From assembly GCF_029761915.1 (NCBI RefSeq), contig NZ_CP121695.1, positions 6,849,501 to 6,913,500 of the forward strand: a stretch of DNA of 64,000 nt, written 5' to 3'. Below, piece after piece: positions 55,336 to 64,000 of the stretch. The position numbers were made by a program, and so were the translations under genes. The DNA comes from Bradyrhizobium sp. CB1650 (lineage in GTDB: Bacteria; Pseudomonadota; Alphaproteobacteria; Rhizobiales; Xanthobacteraceae). Position 1 is the first letter of the stretch. Each line of letters starts with the position of its first letter. The notes beneath the pieces were generated by a model that had not been told where the DNA came from, did not search any database, and saw only the letters and a list, made by a program, of their open reading frames with translations.

Positions 55336-56265
55336 ATGAGCACGCTCCTCCTCTCCCACAAGGCCTGCCTCGACCACGTCACGCCGCCGGGACATCCCGA
55401 GCGGCCGGACCGCCTGCGCGCCGTGGAAGAGGCGCTGTCGCATGAGCGATTCCAGTACCTGGTGCGTGACCAGGCGCCTGAAGGCGATCTCGACCTCGTC
55501 ACGCTGTGCCACAACGAGCATTACGTCACCGAGCTGCGCCACATCGCGCCAACCAGCGGCCAAGTCTATATCGATGGCGATACCTCGATGTCGCCAGGCA
55601 CCTGGGAAGCGGTGATGCGCGGGGTCGGCGGCGCCGTCGCCGCGACCGAAGCGGTGATGGCGGGCGAGCACCGCAACGCCTTCGTTGCCGTGCGCCCGCC
55701 CGGCCATCACGCCGAGATCGGCAAGCCGATGGGCTTCTGCTTCTTCGACAATGTCGCGATCGCCGCGCGCCACGCGCAGCGCAAATACGGCATCAAGCGT
55801 GTCGGCATCGTCGATTTCGACGTGCATCACGGCAACGGCACGCAGGATATCTTCTGGTCGGATCCGACGGTGATGTACTGCTCGACCCACCAGATGCCGC
55901 TGTTCCCGGGCACCGGCGCCCGTTCCGAGCGCGGCGACCACGACACCATCGTCAACGCGCCGCTCGCCTCAGAGGATGGCGGCGTGGAATTCCGCGCCGC
56001 GTTCGAGAACCTGATCCTGCCGCAGCTCACCAAGTTCAGCCCCGAGCTCCTGATCGTCTCCGCGGGATTCGATGCGCATTATCGCGATCCGCTGGCCTCG
56101 CTGAACCTGCGCGCGGAGGACTATAGCTGGGTGACGCGGAAGCTGATGGACCTTGCCGACAAGTCCGCAGAGGGTCGAATTGTTTCGGTGCTCGAGGGTG
56201 GCTATGATCTGCAAGGATTGAAAGAATCTGTTACGGCGCATGTCGGCGCCCTGATGGGCGCCTGA
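55336..56265 (+). CDS. Histone deacetylase family amidohydrolase
   Basis: 309 residues from ATG 55336 ([14 protein letters not shown]); the frame extends upstream without homology. Zinc-site and active-site motifs [31 protein letters not shown] and EGGYDLQGL. Relatives act on acetyl-polyamines or acetylated proteins. It precedes xseB by 70 bp in the same direction. Confidence 0.92.
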   Translation: MSTLLLSHKACLDHVTPPGHPERPDRLRAVEEALSHERFQYLVRDQAPEGDLDLVTLCHNEHYVTELRHIAPTSGQVYIDGDTSMSPGTWEAVMRGVGGAVAATEAVMAGEHRNAFVAVRPPGHHAEIGKPMGFCFFDNVAIAARHAQRKYGIKRVGIVDFDVHHGNGTQDIFWSDPTVMYCSTHQMPLFPGTGARSERGDHDTIVNAPLASEDGGVEFRAAFENLILPQLTKFSPELLIVSAGFDAHYRDPLASLNLRAEDYSWVTRKLMDLADKSAEGRIVSVLEGGYDLQGLKESVTAHVGALMGA

Positions 56266-56334
56266 CGACACCCGCCACATTACGCCCGCAAAACCCTGCT
56301 TTCTCGGCAAGGAAAGCGAATCGGGCAATCGGAA

Positions 56335-56592
56335 ATGGATATGGCCGAAAACACCCAAGTCGACGTCTCCAGGCTCACCTTCGAGCGCGCGATCGAGGAA
56401 CTCGAAACGATCGTGAAGCGGCTCGAGGACGGCAAGGTGCCGCTCGAGGAATCGGTGACGATCTACGAGCGCGGCGAGGCGCTGAAGCGCCGCTGCGAGG
56501 AACTTCTGCGCCAGGCCGAGGCGCGCGTCGACAAGATCACCACGGATGCCAGCGGCCAGGCCACCGGCACCGCGCCGCTCGACGTGCAGTAA
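56335..56592 (+). CDS. xseB: Exodeoxyribonuclease VII small subunit XseB
   Basis: 85 residues; LTFERAIEELETIVKRLEDG and PLEESVTIYERGEALKRRCE are the family signature. Multiple small subunits coat the large subunit XseA of the nuclease. Upstream of dxs, a common arrangement. Confidence 0.95.
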   Translation: MDMAENTQVDVSRLTFERAIEELETIVKRLEDGKVPLEESVTIYERGEALKRRCEELLRQAEARVDKITTDASGQATGTAPLDVQ

Positions 56593-57097
56593 CCCCGCCC
56601 CCTTTCCGCTAAAAGCCATTTGGAACCTTGAGGGCCCTTGCCGGAGCGGCGAAGGGGCCAAAAATATCCTCAATTTCGCCCCCGAAAGCCTGCCAAGGAA
56701 CCGGGCGAGAGGAACGTTCCGCCCGGGGCCGTGGTTAACCAAGCCGGCCTGCCGGTTGCGGCTGCATACCCTTAATCGGCCCAGCGGGTTGGCTTTGGTC
56801 CAAGGTTTGGTGTAAAGCTGCGCGGACTGTGGCTTTTTGCAAGCCTTTCGTAAGCACCGGTTGCTGGCGATAAGCGCTTCAAATCGCTAATGAAATTGGC
56901 TGGGACGGACGAAGCCGATCTTCGTGACAGGGATCACATAGACTGAACCGGAACGCACCTAAGCTCACTTAAGCTTGAAGACGGGGCTTTGCCCCGCGCA
57001 GGCGGCTCCGACGGTTGAGGACTCGCGCTGCGCCGATATTGTGCAAACCCATCTCGCGCCGGAATGACCTTCCGGCGCTGACAAATTGGAAATCGCC
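56593..57097. other. Intergenic region upstream of dxs
   Basis: About 505 bp without a gene I would support. A short 89-codon plus-strand frame overlapping the end of xseB is not convincing. Likely holds the dxs promoter and untranslated leader. Confidence 0.45.
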
Positions 57098-59026
57098 GTG
57101 AACGCATACAGTAAAACGCCGCTTCTCGACACCATCCGGACACCGGAAGACCTTCGTAAGCTCAAGATCGAGCAGGTCCGGCAGGTCGCCGACGAGCTGC
57201 GGCAGGAGACCATCGACGCCGTTTCCGTGACCGGCGGTCACTTCGGCGCGGGCCTCGGTGTCGTCGAGCTCACCACCGCGATCCACTACATCTTCGATAC
57301 GCCGCGCGACCGGCTGATCTGGGACGTCGGCCACCAGGCCTATCCGCACAAGATCCTCACCGGCCGGCGTGACCGCATCCGCACGCTGCGCACCGGCGGC
57401 GGACTCTCGGGCTTCACCAAACGCAGCGAGAGCGACTACGATCCGTTCGGCGCCGCGCACTCCTCGACCTCGATCTCGGCCGGCCTCGGCATGGCCGTGG
57501 CGCGCGACCTCTCCGGCGGAACCAACAACGTCATCGCGGTGATCGGCGACGGCGCGATGTCGGCGGGCATGGCCTATGAGGCCATGAACAATGCGGGCGC
57601 GATGAATTCGCGTCTGATCGTCATCCTGAACGACAACGACATGTCGATCGCCCCGCCTGTCGGCGCCATGAGCGCCTATCTGTCGCGGCTCTATTCCGGC
57701 AAGACCTACCGCACGCTGCGCGAGGCGGCCAAGCAGATCAACAAGCGCCTGCCCAAGATCATCGCCAACCGCGCCAACCGCGTCGAGGAATATTCCCGCG
57801 GCTTCATGATGGACGGCGGCACGCTGTTCGAGGAGCTCGGCTTCTACTATGTCGGCCCGATCGACGGTCATAACCTCGATCATCTGCTGCCCGTGCTGAA
57901 GAACGTCCGCGACATGGAGACCGGCCCGATCCTGGTTCACGTCGTGACGCAGAAGGGTAAGGGCTACGGCCCGGCGGAAGCTTCCGCCGACAAGTACCAT
58001 GCGGTGGTCAAGTTCGACGTCGCGACCGGCACGCAGGTCAAGGCCAAGCCCAATGCGCCGGCCTATCAGAACGTGTTCGGCCAGAGCCTCGTCAAGGAAG
58101 CGCAGAAGGACGACAAGATCGTCGCCATCACCGCGGCGATGCCGTCGGGCACCGGTGTCGACATCTTCAACAAGGCGTTCCCGGACCGCACGTTCGACGT
58201 CGGCATCGCCGAGCAGCATGCGGTGACTTTCGCCGCGGGTCTTGCGACCGAAGGCTACAAGCCGTTCTGTGCGATCTACTCCACCTTCCTGCAGCGCGGC
58301 TACGACCAGGTCGTGCATGACGTCGCGATCCAGAACCTGCCCGTGCGCTTCGCCATCGACCGCGCCGGCCTCGTCGGCGCCGACGGCGCGACGCATGCAG
58401 GCTCGTTCGACAACGCCTATCTCGGCTGCCTGCCCAACATGGTGATCATGGCGGCCGCAGATGAGGCCGAAATGGTCCACATGGTCGCGACCCAGGTCGC
58501 GATCAATGACCGCCCGAGTGCGCTGCGTTATCCGCGCGGTGAAGGTCGCGGCGTCGAGATGCCCGAAGTCGGCGTTCCCCTCGAGGTCGGCAAGGGCCGC
58601 GTCGTCCGCCAGGGCAACAAGATTGCCCTGCTCTCCTTCGGCACGCGTCTGGCCGAATGCGAGAAGGCGGCCGATGAGCTCGCCGCGCACGGCCTCTCCA
58701 CGACGATCGCGGATGCCCGCTTCATGAAGCCGCTCGACACCGACCTGGTGCTCAAGCTCGCCCGCGACCACGAGATCCTGATCACGATCGAGGAAGGCGC
58801 GGTCGGCGGCTTCGGCTCGCATGTCGCGCAGTTCCTGACCGACCAGGGCGTGCTCGACAGCGGTATAGTGAAGTTCCGCTCGATGGTGCTGCCCGACGTG
58901 TTCCTCGACCATGACACGCCGGCCGCGATGTACGGCCGCGCTGGTCTCGACGCCAAGGGCATCGTCGCCAAGGTATTCGAGGCGCTCGGCAAGGACGCCA
59001 AGACCGAGACGGTCAAGCTCGCCTGA
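57098..59026 (+). CDS. dxs: 1-deoxy-D-xylulose-5-phosphate synthase DXS
   Basis: 642 residues from GTG 57098 ([15 protein letters not shown]); a TTG four codons earlier is also possible. Motifs [21 protein letters not shown]-binding [18 protein letters not shown], and [13 protein letters not shown]. Condenses pyruvate and glyceraldehyde-3-phosphate, the entry step of the non-mevalonate isoprenoid pathway (hopanoids, ubiquinone, carotenoids). Confidence 0.97.
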   Translation: MNAYSKTPLLDTIRTPEDLRKLKIEQVRQVADELRQETIDAVSVTGGHFGAGLGVVELTTAIHYIFDTPRDRLIWDVGHQAYPHKILTGRRDRIRTLRTGGGLSGFTKRSESDYDPFGAAHSSTSISAGLGMAVARDLSGGTNNVIAVIGDGAMSAGMAYEAMNNAGAMNSRLIVILNDNDMSIAPPVGAMSAYLSRLYSGKTYRTLREAAKQINKRLPKIIANRANRVEEYSRGFMMDGGTLFEELGFYYVGPIDGHNLDHLLPVLKNVRDMETGPILVHVVTQKGKGYGPAEASADKYHAVVKFDVATGTQVKAKPNAPAYQNVFGQSLVKEAQKDDKIVAITAAMPSGTGVDIFNKAFPDRTFDVGIAEQHAVTFAAGLATEGYKPFCAIYSTFLQRGYDQVVHDVAIQNLPVRFAIDRAGLVGADGATHAGSFDNAYLGCLPNMVIMAAADEAEMVHMVATQVAINDRPSALRYPRGEGRGVEMPEVGVPLEVGKGRVVRQGNKIALLSFGTRLAECEKAADELAAHGLSTTIADARFMKPLDTDLVLKLARDHEILITIEEGAVGGFGSHVAQFLTDQGVLDSGIVKFRSMVLPDVFLDHDTPAAMYGRAGLDAKGIVAKVFEALGKDAKTETVKLA

Positions 59027-59061
59027 CGGCGAGCTTCGATCTTCGAAGCAGCACCACCTCC

Positions 59062-59616
59062 ATGAAAATCTATCTGGCAGGCCCCGACGTGTTCCTGCCG
59101 GATGCGATTGAGATCGGCCGGCGCAAGACTGCGATCTGCGGTCGGTTCGGACTGACCGGCCTTTATCCCCTCGACAACGAGGTCGATCTTGCCGCCCCCG
59201 ACGCCTCGCGCCAGATCTTCGGCGGCAACGAGGCGATGATGGACGCGGCAGACGTCATCATTGCCAACCTCACCCCGTTCCGCGGCGCAGGCGCCGATCC
59301 CGGTACCGTCTACGAGCTCGGCTACATGGCTGGCCGCGGCAAGTTATGTCTGGCCTATTCCAACGATCCCGCCGTCTACGCCGACCGCGTCCGCCGCTTC
59401 CTCGATGTTACGTCCGATAACGGGCGGCTGGTCGATACGCAGGGCCTGACCATCGAGGACTTCGGCCTCGTCGACAATCTCATGATGATCCATGCGCTGG
59501 AGCTGCATGGCTGCCCGCTGGTGACGCCGGCAGAGATGCCGGTCGACGTCTGGCGTGACCTCGCCGCATTCGAGGCTTGCGTCCGGATGGCGGCCGCGCG
59601 ACTTATCGCTACATAG
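59062..59616 (+). CDS. Nucleoside 2-deoxyribosyltransferase-like protein
   Basis: 184 residues. AGPDVFLPDA near the start, DVIIANLTPFRGAGADPGT, and the probable nucleophile in VYELGYMAGRGK. Such enzymes swap bases on deoxyribonucleosides or hydrolyse modified nucleotides; exact substrate unknown. Follows dxs by 35 bp. Confidence 0.85.
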   Translation: MKIYLAGPDVFLPDAIEIGRRKTAICGRFGLTGLYPLDNEVDLAAPDASRQIFGGNEAMMDAADVIIANLTPFRGAGADPGTVYELGYMAGRGKLCLAYSNDPAVYADRVRRFLDVTSDNGRLVDTQGLTIEDFGLVDNLMMIHALELHGCPLVTPAEMPVDVWRDLAAFEACVRMAAARLIAT

Positions 59617-59644
59617 AGCGCATCAGTCGTTCCTGGAGAGCGTG

Positions 59645-60379
59645 ATGGCCCCTGCCCGCAAGCGCGCGGATGTTCTTTTGGTCGAGCGCGGCCTGTTCGA
59701 GAGCCGGGCGCGGGCGCGCGCGGCGATCGAGGCCGGCCTCGTCACCGCCGACGACAAGCATGTCACGAAGCCGTCCGAGACCATCGCCGAGGATGCGGTG
59801 ATCCAGGCCGAGCCGGCGCATCCCTTCGTCTCGCGCGGCGGCGTCAAGCTCATGGGCGCGCTGGAGCGCTATCCCATCGACATCGAGGACCACGTCTGCC
59901 TCGACGTCGGCGCCTCCACCGGCGGCTTCACCGAGGTGCTGCTGGCCAACGGTGCCAGCCTCGTCTTCGCCGTCGACGTCGGGCGCGAGCAGTTGCACCC
60001 ATCGCTGCGCGGCCATCCGAAAATCGTATCGATGGAGGAGACCGACATCCGCAGCTATGATGGAAAGCGGCTGCCGGCGCGGCCGGACATCGTCGTCATC
60101 GACGTCAGTTTTATCTCGCTGAAGACGGTGCTGCCCGTGGCGCTGTCGCTCGCCGCGGCGCCGATGAGCCTGCTCGCGCTGATCAAGCCGCAATTCGAGG
60201 CCGAGCGGAAGCACAACAAGCGCGGCATCATCCGCGACGCCGCCGTGCACAAGGAGATCTGCGACGACATCGCGGCGTTCGCCGCCTCGCTCGGCTGCAC
60301 CGACATCGAGGTATTTCCCTCACCGATCAAGGGCGGCGACGGCAACATCGAATTCTTCCTGGGCGCACGCCGTGGTTGA
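59645..60379 (+). CDS. tlyA: TlyA-type rRNA 2'-O-methyltransferase
   Basis: 244 residues from ATG 59645; S4 RNA-binding domain [20 protein letters not shown], then an SpoU-unrelated Rossmann methyltransferase with [17 protein letters not shown] and [17 protein letters not shown]. Modifies cytidines in 16S and 23S rRNA in characterised relatives. Overlaps the next gene by 8 bases, so likely co-translated. Confidence 0.93.
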   Translation: MAPARKRADVLLVERGLFESRARARAAIEAGLVTADDKHVTKPSETIAEDAVIQAEPAHPFVSRGGVKLMGALERYPIDIEDHVCLDVGASTGGFTEVLLANGASLVFAVDVGREQLHPSLRGHPKIVSMEETDIRSYDGKRLPARPDIVVIDVSFISLKTVLPVALSLAAAPMSLLALIKPQFEAERKHNKRGIIRDAAVHKEICDDIAAFAASLGCTDIEVFPSPIKGGDGNIEFFLGARRG

Positions 60380-61619
60380 GCGGCTGACGATCGATCACGT
60401 CGGCCATCGCGGCGACGGCGTCTGCCTCGATGCACGCGAGGCGATCTATGTTCCCTTTGCGCTCGGCGGCGAGACCGTCGAAGTCGAGCATGTCGCGGGC
60501 AACCATCCTGACCGCCGCAAGCTGCTTGCGGTCGACGTGGCCAGCCACGAGCGCATCGAACCGTTCTGTCCGCATTTCGGCGTCTGCGGCGGCTGTGCGA
60601 TCCAGCATTGGGCGGCCGATCCCTATCACGCCTGGAAGCGCGGCCTGGTGGTCGAAACGCTGGCGCAGGCGGGCATCGAATGCGAGGTGGCGCCGCTGGT
60701 CGACGCCCATGGCGCCGGCCGCCGCCGCATCACGCTGCATGGCCGGTTCGGCACGCACGACATCCTCAAGGTTGGTTTTGCCGCCGCAAGCTCGCACGAC
60801 GTCATCCCGATCCATCGCTGCCCGATCCTCGACCCGGCGCTCAAGGGCGCGCTCGATGCCGCCTGGGCGATCGCGGAACCCTTGACGTCCAGGATGCCGG
60901 TGACGAAGCCGCTCGATATCCAGGTCACGACCACGAAGAACGGCCTCGATGTCGACGTGCGCGGTTCCGGACCATTGCCGACGCCGATGATTGCGGCGCT
61001 GTCGCGCGTCGCCGAACAGCATCGCCTGGCGCGGCTGTCACGGCACGGCGAACTGGTGCTGCAACGCCTGCCGCCGACGGTGCAGATGGGCCGCGCCGAG
61101 GTGACGCTGCCGCCCGGCTCCTTTCTGCAAGCAACCGTGGCGGGCGAGGAGACGCTTGCGGCGCTCGTCGCGATGCGCATCGGCAAGGCCAAGGAGGTCG
61201 CCGACCTCTTCTGCGGCGTCGGCCCGTTCGCGCTCCGGCTTGCGGAAAAGGCGCGCATCGCCGCCTATGACAACGATGCCGCCGCAATCGCCGCGCTGTC
61301 GAAGGCCGCGCGCACCCCCGGTCTGAAGCCGATCAGGTGCGAGCCGCGCGACCTGTTCCGCCGCCCGCTGATGCCGCTGGAGTTGCGCGACTTCGACGCC
61401 GTCGTGTTCGACCCGCCGCGCCAGGGCGCGCAGGCGCAGGCGCTGAAGCTCGCCGCAAGCAAAGTGCCGGTCGTGGTCGCTGTGTCCTGCAACGTCGCAA
61501 CCTTCGCCCGCGACGCGCGGCTCCTGATCGACGGCGGCTACAAGATCGAGACGGTGGTGCCAGTCGACCAGTTCCGGCACACGCCGCACGTGGAATTGGT
61601 GGCGCGGTTTACGCGGTAA
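60372..61619 (+). CDS. TrmA/RlmD-type RNA m5U methyltransferase
   Basis: 415 residues from GTG 60372. A [4Fe-4S] cluster motif [14 protein letters not shown] plus HRCP, a TRAM-like N-terminal region, the SAM fold ([32 protein letters not shown]) and the catalytic cysteine in [12 protein letters not shown]. The target (23S U747, U1939 or tRNA U54) cannot be told from sequence alone. Confidence 0.93.
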   Translation: MVERLTIDHVGHRGDGVCLDAREAIYVPFALGGETVEVEHVAGNHPDRRKLLAVDVASHERIEPFCPHFGVCGGCAIQHWAADPYHAWKRGLVVETLAQAGIECEVAPLVDAHGAGRRRITLHGRFGTHDILKVGFAAASSHDVIPIHRCPILDPALKGALDAAWAIAEPLTSRMPVTKPLDIQVTTTKNGLDVDVRGSGPLPTPMIAALSRVAEQHRLARLSRHGELVLQRLPPTVQMGRAEVTLPPGSFLQATVAGEETLAALVAMRIGKAKEVADLFCGVGPFALRLAEKARIAAYDNDAAAIAALSKAARTPGLKPIRCEPRDLFRRPLMPLELRDFDAVVFDPPRQGAQAQALKLAASKVPVVVAVSCNVATFARDARLLIDGGYKIETVVPVDQFRHTPHVELVARFTR

Positions 61620-61623
61620 TCTG

Positions 61624-62220
61624 TCAACGGCGGAGGCCGCCGAAAATCGGCGACTCGCCGGGCAGCATGGACGAGTTGATATCGCTGTCCATGCGCCCCG
61701 ATTGCTGCTGGGTGTAACCGGCCCCGAACGACAGGCTGAGGTTGGAGGTCGGCTTGAATTCGACGCCCGCGAACGCGCCGTAGCCGGGTGTGGCGCTGGA
61801 GGTGAGCGGCGCCAGCGAGCTGCCAAGGCCATTGCCGTATTTCAGCGTGTCGAAACCGGCAAAGAACGTGACGGGCATGCCGCCCGCAGTCTTGTAGTTG
61901 TAGCCGAACTGCGTGCCCTCATAAGAGAGCGCGCTGAAATTGGCGGATGTCTGGCTGAGGCCGTTCCAACCAACGTTGCCGCGTTGGCCTCCGACGAAGA
62001 AGCCGTTCGCAAAATTGTAGCGTCCGGCTGCATCGCCGGCGTCGAAGCTTGGAAAGTTGCTGTACGCATCGACGCTCTGGCCGGCGCTGCCACCAAGGCC
62101 GAAAGGTCCGCCCGGGATCCAGTACCTCAGGGGCGCAACTTGCGCATGAACCGGTGCTCCGCCGAGGCAAAGCACAGCGAATAGAGTTGCGAGACCGCGT
62201 GAAACTGCGAGACCGGACAT
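61624..62220 (-). CDS. Hypothetical outer-membrane-type beta protein
   Basis: 198 residues. Signal peptide (SRGLATLFAVLCLGGAPVHAQ) followed by Gly/Ser/Phe-rich alternating strands (FFAGFDTLKYGNG; YGAFAGVEFKPTSNLSLSFGAGY) that resemble outer-membrane beta-barrel ends. No family recognised. Converges with the methyltransferase gene. Confidence 0.7.
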   Translation of the reverse strand: MSGLAVSRGLATLFAVLCLGGAPVHAQVAPLRYWIPGGPFGLGGSAGQSVDAYSNFPSFDAGDAAGRYNFANGFFVGGQRGNVGWNGLSQTSANFSALSYEGTQFGYNYKTAGGMPVTFFAGFDTLKYGNGLGSSLAPLTSSATPGYGAFAGVEFKPTSNLSLSFGAGYTQQQSGRMDSDINSSMLPGESPIFGGLRR

Positions 62221-62332
62221 TCAGGCTACCGTCAGAGACCGCTTAAATTATACCCCCCGGATATCACCAATGCCAGCGAGGTGACGCCGGTCAACGCGTG
62301 ATCCGGTTCCGGCCGCGGATCGGGCGCGTCTA

Positions 62333-62776
62333 TTACGCGGGCCTATGCGCGACATAGCCGACCCGCAAGCCCGGCACGAAGCCACAGGCCTCGTAGAACC
62401 GGTGCACGCGCGGATCCTTGCGGCCGCTTTGCATCAGCACGTGGTAACAATCCCGCCGCCAGGCTTCCGCGAGTGCGGCTGCGACGACGGTGCGGCCGTG
62501 GCCGCGTCCCTGATAGTCGGGATGGGTCACGACATTCTCGAGAAAGCCGTGGCGCCGGCCGCCGCGCAACAGATTGGGCGCGGTGATGAGCATACAGGTG
62601 GAAACGATCCTGCCCTCGGCGTCCGAGACGAACACGGCGAGGTCCTCGCGCGACAGGGTTTCTGCCCATATCCTGACAGCCATCGCCGGCTCCGCAGCGG
62701 CACTGACGTCAGAGGCGCGAAACAGGTCGAGCAGTGCTGGAAGATCTGTTGTTTGGGCAAGCCTGGCGTTCACCAT
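62333..62776 (-). CDS. GNAT-family N-acetyltransferase
   Basis: 147 residues from ATG 62776 (MVNARLAQTTDLPALL); the frame extends to 62869. Acetyl-CoA loop HPDYQGRGHGRTVVAAAL and the C-terminal MQSGRKDPRVHRFYEACGF are typical. Substrate unknown. Confidence 0.9.
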   Translation of the reverse strand: MVNARLAQTTDLPALLDLFRASDVSAAAEPAMAVRIWAETLSREDLAVFVSDAEGRIVSTCMLITAPNLLRGGRRHGFLENVVTHPDYQGRGHGRTVVAAALAEAWRRDCYHVLMQSGRKDPRVHRFYEACGFVPGLRVGYVAHRPA

Positions 62777-62902
62777 CTCGTTCACCGGGTCCTGAGAGTA
62801 TGGCAGCTTCTCGGGCGGCCGCCCGGTTGGCAAACGGATGTTGATGCCGATCAACAGCTTCGTCATCATGGTGTAGGAAACGGCACCAAGCCCTTGGATC
62901 CG

Positions 62903-63769
62903 ATGATGGCGATCGATCGACGACAGCCCAACTCTGCCGCGCTCGGCGATTCATTCCTGGCTCCGCTGGTCGACGCATTCGTCGAGGTGCCGGGCGTCGA
63001 GGCCATCGTGCTCGGTGGCTCGCGGGCGCGAGGAACGTCGCACGAAAACTCCGACTATGACATCGGGCTGTATTTCTCCGACAGCAGCAAGCTCGACACC
63101 GATGTCCTGCAACAGGCAGTTCGGCAGATTGCCGATGATCCCGAGGCGACGACGGTCACCTCCGTCGGCGAATGGGGCCGCTGGATCGTCGGCGGCGCCT
63201 GGCTGCGGGTCGAAGGACAGAAGGTCGACCTGCTCTACCGAAACATCGACGCAGTCCGCCGGACGATGGAAGCCTGCCGCGAGGGGCAGATCAGCATGGA
63301 CTATCAGCCCGGACATCCGCACGGGTTCTGCTCGGCAATCTGGATGGGCGAGATTGCCTGTTGTCAGCCGCTGCACGATCGGCATGAGGTGATCGCCGAA
63401 CTAAAGACCATCGCACTGCCCTATCCAGAACCGTTGCGCGAAGCGCTGATCCGGCGTTTCCGATGGGAAATCCCGTTCAGCATCGAGAATGCCGAACTGG
63501 CGGCGCTGCGCGAGGATCAAATCCATGTCGCGGGCTGCGCCTACCGCGCGCTCTCCTGCGTCGCGCAAGTCCTGTTTGCGCTAAACGGCGAATATCTCAT
63601 CAACGAGAAGGCGGCCCTGCAGCAGGCGACTGAGTTTCCTCTGACAATTCCGGATTTGATGGAGCAGACGTCGGCGATCTGGCGGCGCATTGGAAATCAT
63701 GCGTTTGGAACGGCGCTTTCGAACCTGCGAGGGATCGAACGCGCCCTGGCTGCACTCGCATCGCGTTGA
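62903..63769 (+). CDS. Nucleotidyltransferase domain protein (KNTase-like)
   Basis: 288 residues from ATG 62903; the longer frame from 62345 overlaps the acetyltransferase on the other strand and is not supported. Catalytic pattern LGGSRARGTSHENSDYDIGLYF (GS-x-D-x-D) with a third acid in VDLLYRNID. Related to aminoglycoside-type and toxin-antitoxin nucleotidyltransferases, but size and context do not tell which. Confidence 0.85.
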   Translation: MMAIDRRQPNSAALGDSFLAPLVDAFVEVPGVEAIVLGGSRARGTSHENSDYDIGLYFSDSSKLDTDVLQQAVRQIADDPEATTVTSVGEWGRWIVGGAWLRVEGQKVDLLYRNIDAVRRTMEACREGQISMDYQPGHPHGFCSAIWMGEIACCQPLHDRHEVIAELKTIALPYPEPLREALIRRFRWEIPFSIENAELAALREDQIHVAGCAYRALSCVAQVLFALNGEYLINEKAALQQATEFPLTIPDLMEQTSAIWRRIGNHAFGTALSNLRGIERALAALASR

Positions 63770-63858
63770 CGGCTTCAGGCCGCGGCAACGTAAGCTGGTG
63801 TCGAACAAGGCGGCGATAGCGTGCCAAATTGCGCAGGGATGACGAACTAACAGGAGCG

Positions 63859-63934
63859 TCATTGCCAGCGTAGCGAAGCAATCCAGGCTGCCGCCGCGGA
63901 GAGATTCTGGATTGCTTCGCTGCGCTCGCAATGA
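63859..63934. repeat. Palindromic intergenic element (REP-like)
   Basis: TCATTGCCAGCGTAGCGAAG-CAATCCAG (63859-63886) and its inverted partner CTGGATTGCTTCGCTGCGCT-CGCAATGA (63907-63934), a near-perfect stem around a 20-base loop. Same style as the element at 50961-51126. Confidence 0.8.
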
Positions 63935-64000
63935 CAGATGTGTGCCACGACTGGCGGGGGCCGATCGGCAATCGAATGCGCTGGCGCAATCCTGCGCCGA

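Noticed and set aside
56969..58912. Long minus-strand frame (647 codons) opposite dxs
   Set aside because: Antisense artefact of high GC; the plus-strand frame is full-length DXS.

Overview
The window looks like the edge of a genomic island in a Bradyrhizobium-type alphaproteobacterium. This is inferred from gene families (FixJ-like regulators, ureDA-hupE-ureBC, cytochrome P460, CcmCDG, HemA, and a core block of DXS, TlyA and an RlmD/TrmA-type enzyme) and not from a database search. Bases 1 to about 48,800 are compositionally mixed, gene-poor in places and rich in gene fragments. From about 48,900 to the end the sequence is uniformly GC-rich and tightly packed with intact housekeeping genes. 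The boundary is marked by a tyrosine recombinase with an overlapping small HTH gene (46940-48504) whose 3' end faces the 3' end of an intact tRNA-Gln(TTG) gene (48796-48870).

Island, left to right. (1) 1-15,500 is a signalling block. It holds a very large kinase/ATPase/GAF protein running off the left edge, two near-identical FixJ-type regulators (4498-5214 and 9679-10398) flanking an alpha/beta hydrolase and a winged-helix ATPase regulator, then an AcoR-like GAF/AraC regulator, a small zinc-finger-like protein, another FixJ-like regulator and an AraC regulator. (2) 16,291-21,592 is a urease operon on the minus strand, ureD-ureA-hupE/ureJ-ureB-ureC-ureF-ureG, with no ureE. (3) 21,711-26,930 holds a beta-propeller lactonase-like protein and two cytochrome P460 proteins, divergent from an operon of a molybdopterin oxidoreductase, an FAD/NAD reductase and a small zinc-ribbon protein, followed by small stress-type genes. 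(4) 27,073-33,266 holds a sensor kinase, a kinase fragment, ccmG-ccmD-ccmC without ccmAB, hemA (5-aminolevulinate synthase), and a crotonase with the catalytic residues of 6-oxocamphor hydrolase. The P460, CcmCDG and HemA genes together suggest local support for c-type haem proteins. (5) 34,160-38,200 holds a single-domain response regulator, a run of tiny genes, and a decayed conjugation remnant trbJ-trbK-trbL. (6) 38,559-44,300 holds a soluble sensor kinase, fragments of an RND pump, an HxlR regulator and an aldehyde dehydrogenase, an intact tRNA-Arg(CCG), a LysE exporter, and the 3' part of a tRNA-Lys(CTT), probably an old attachment site. (7) 44,318-46,546 is a panD-panB-panC pantothenate operon, followed by the integrase module.

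Core, 48,900-64,000: acyl-CoA dehydrogenase, MFS transporter, enoyl-CoA hydratase, 5'-nucleotidase-type phosphatase, class II histone-deacetylase-like amidohydrolase, xseB, dxs, a nucleoside deoxyribosyltransferase-like protein, tlyA, a TrmA/RlmD-type RNA methyltransferase, a small outer-membrane-type protein, a GNAT acetyltransferase and a nucleotidyltransferase, with Bradyrhizobium-style palindromic repeats between genes.

The least explained elements are: the duplicated regulators around a hydrolase that has lost its catalytic serine and carries a 53-bp tandem repeat upstream; the Mo-oxidoreductase/reductase/zinc-ribbon operon opposite the P460 pair; the two copies of a small CX2C-X16-CX3C protein beside response regulators; and a near-perfect recombinase-type palindrome between the integrase and tRNA-Gln.
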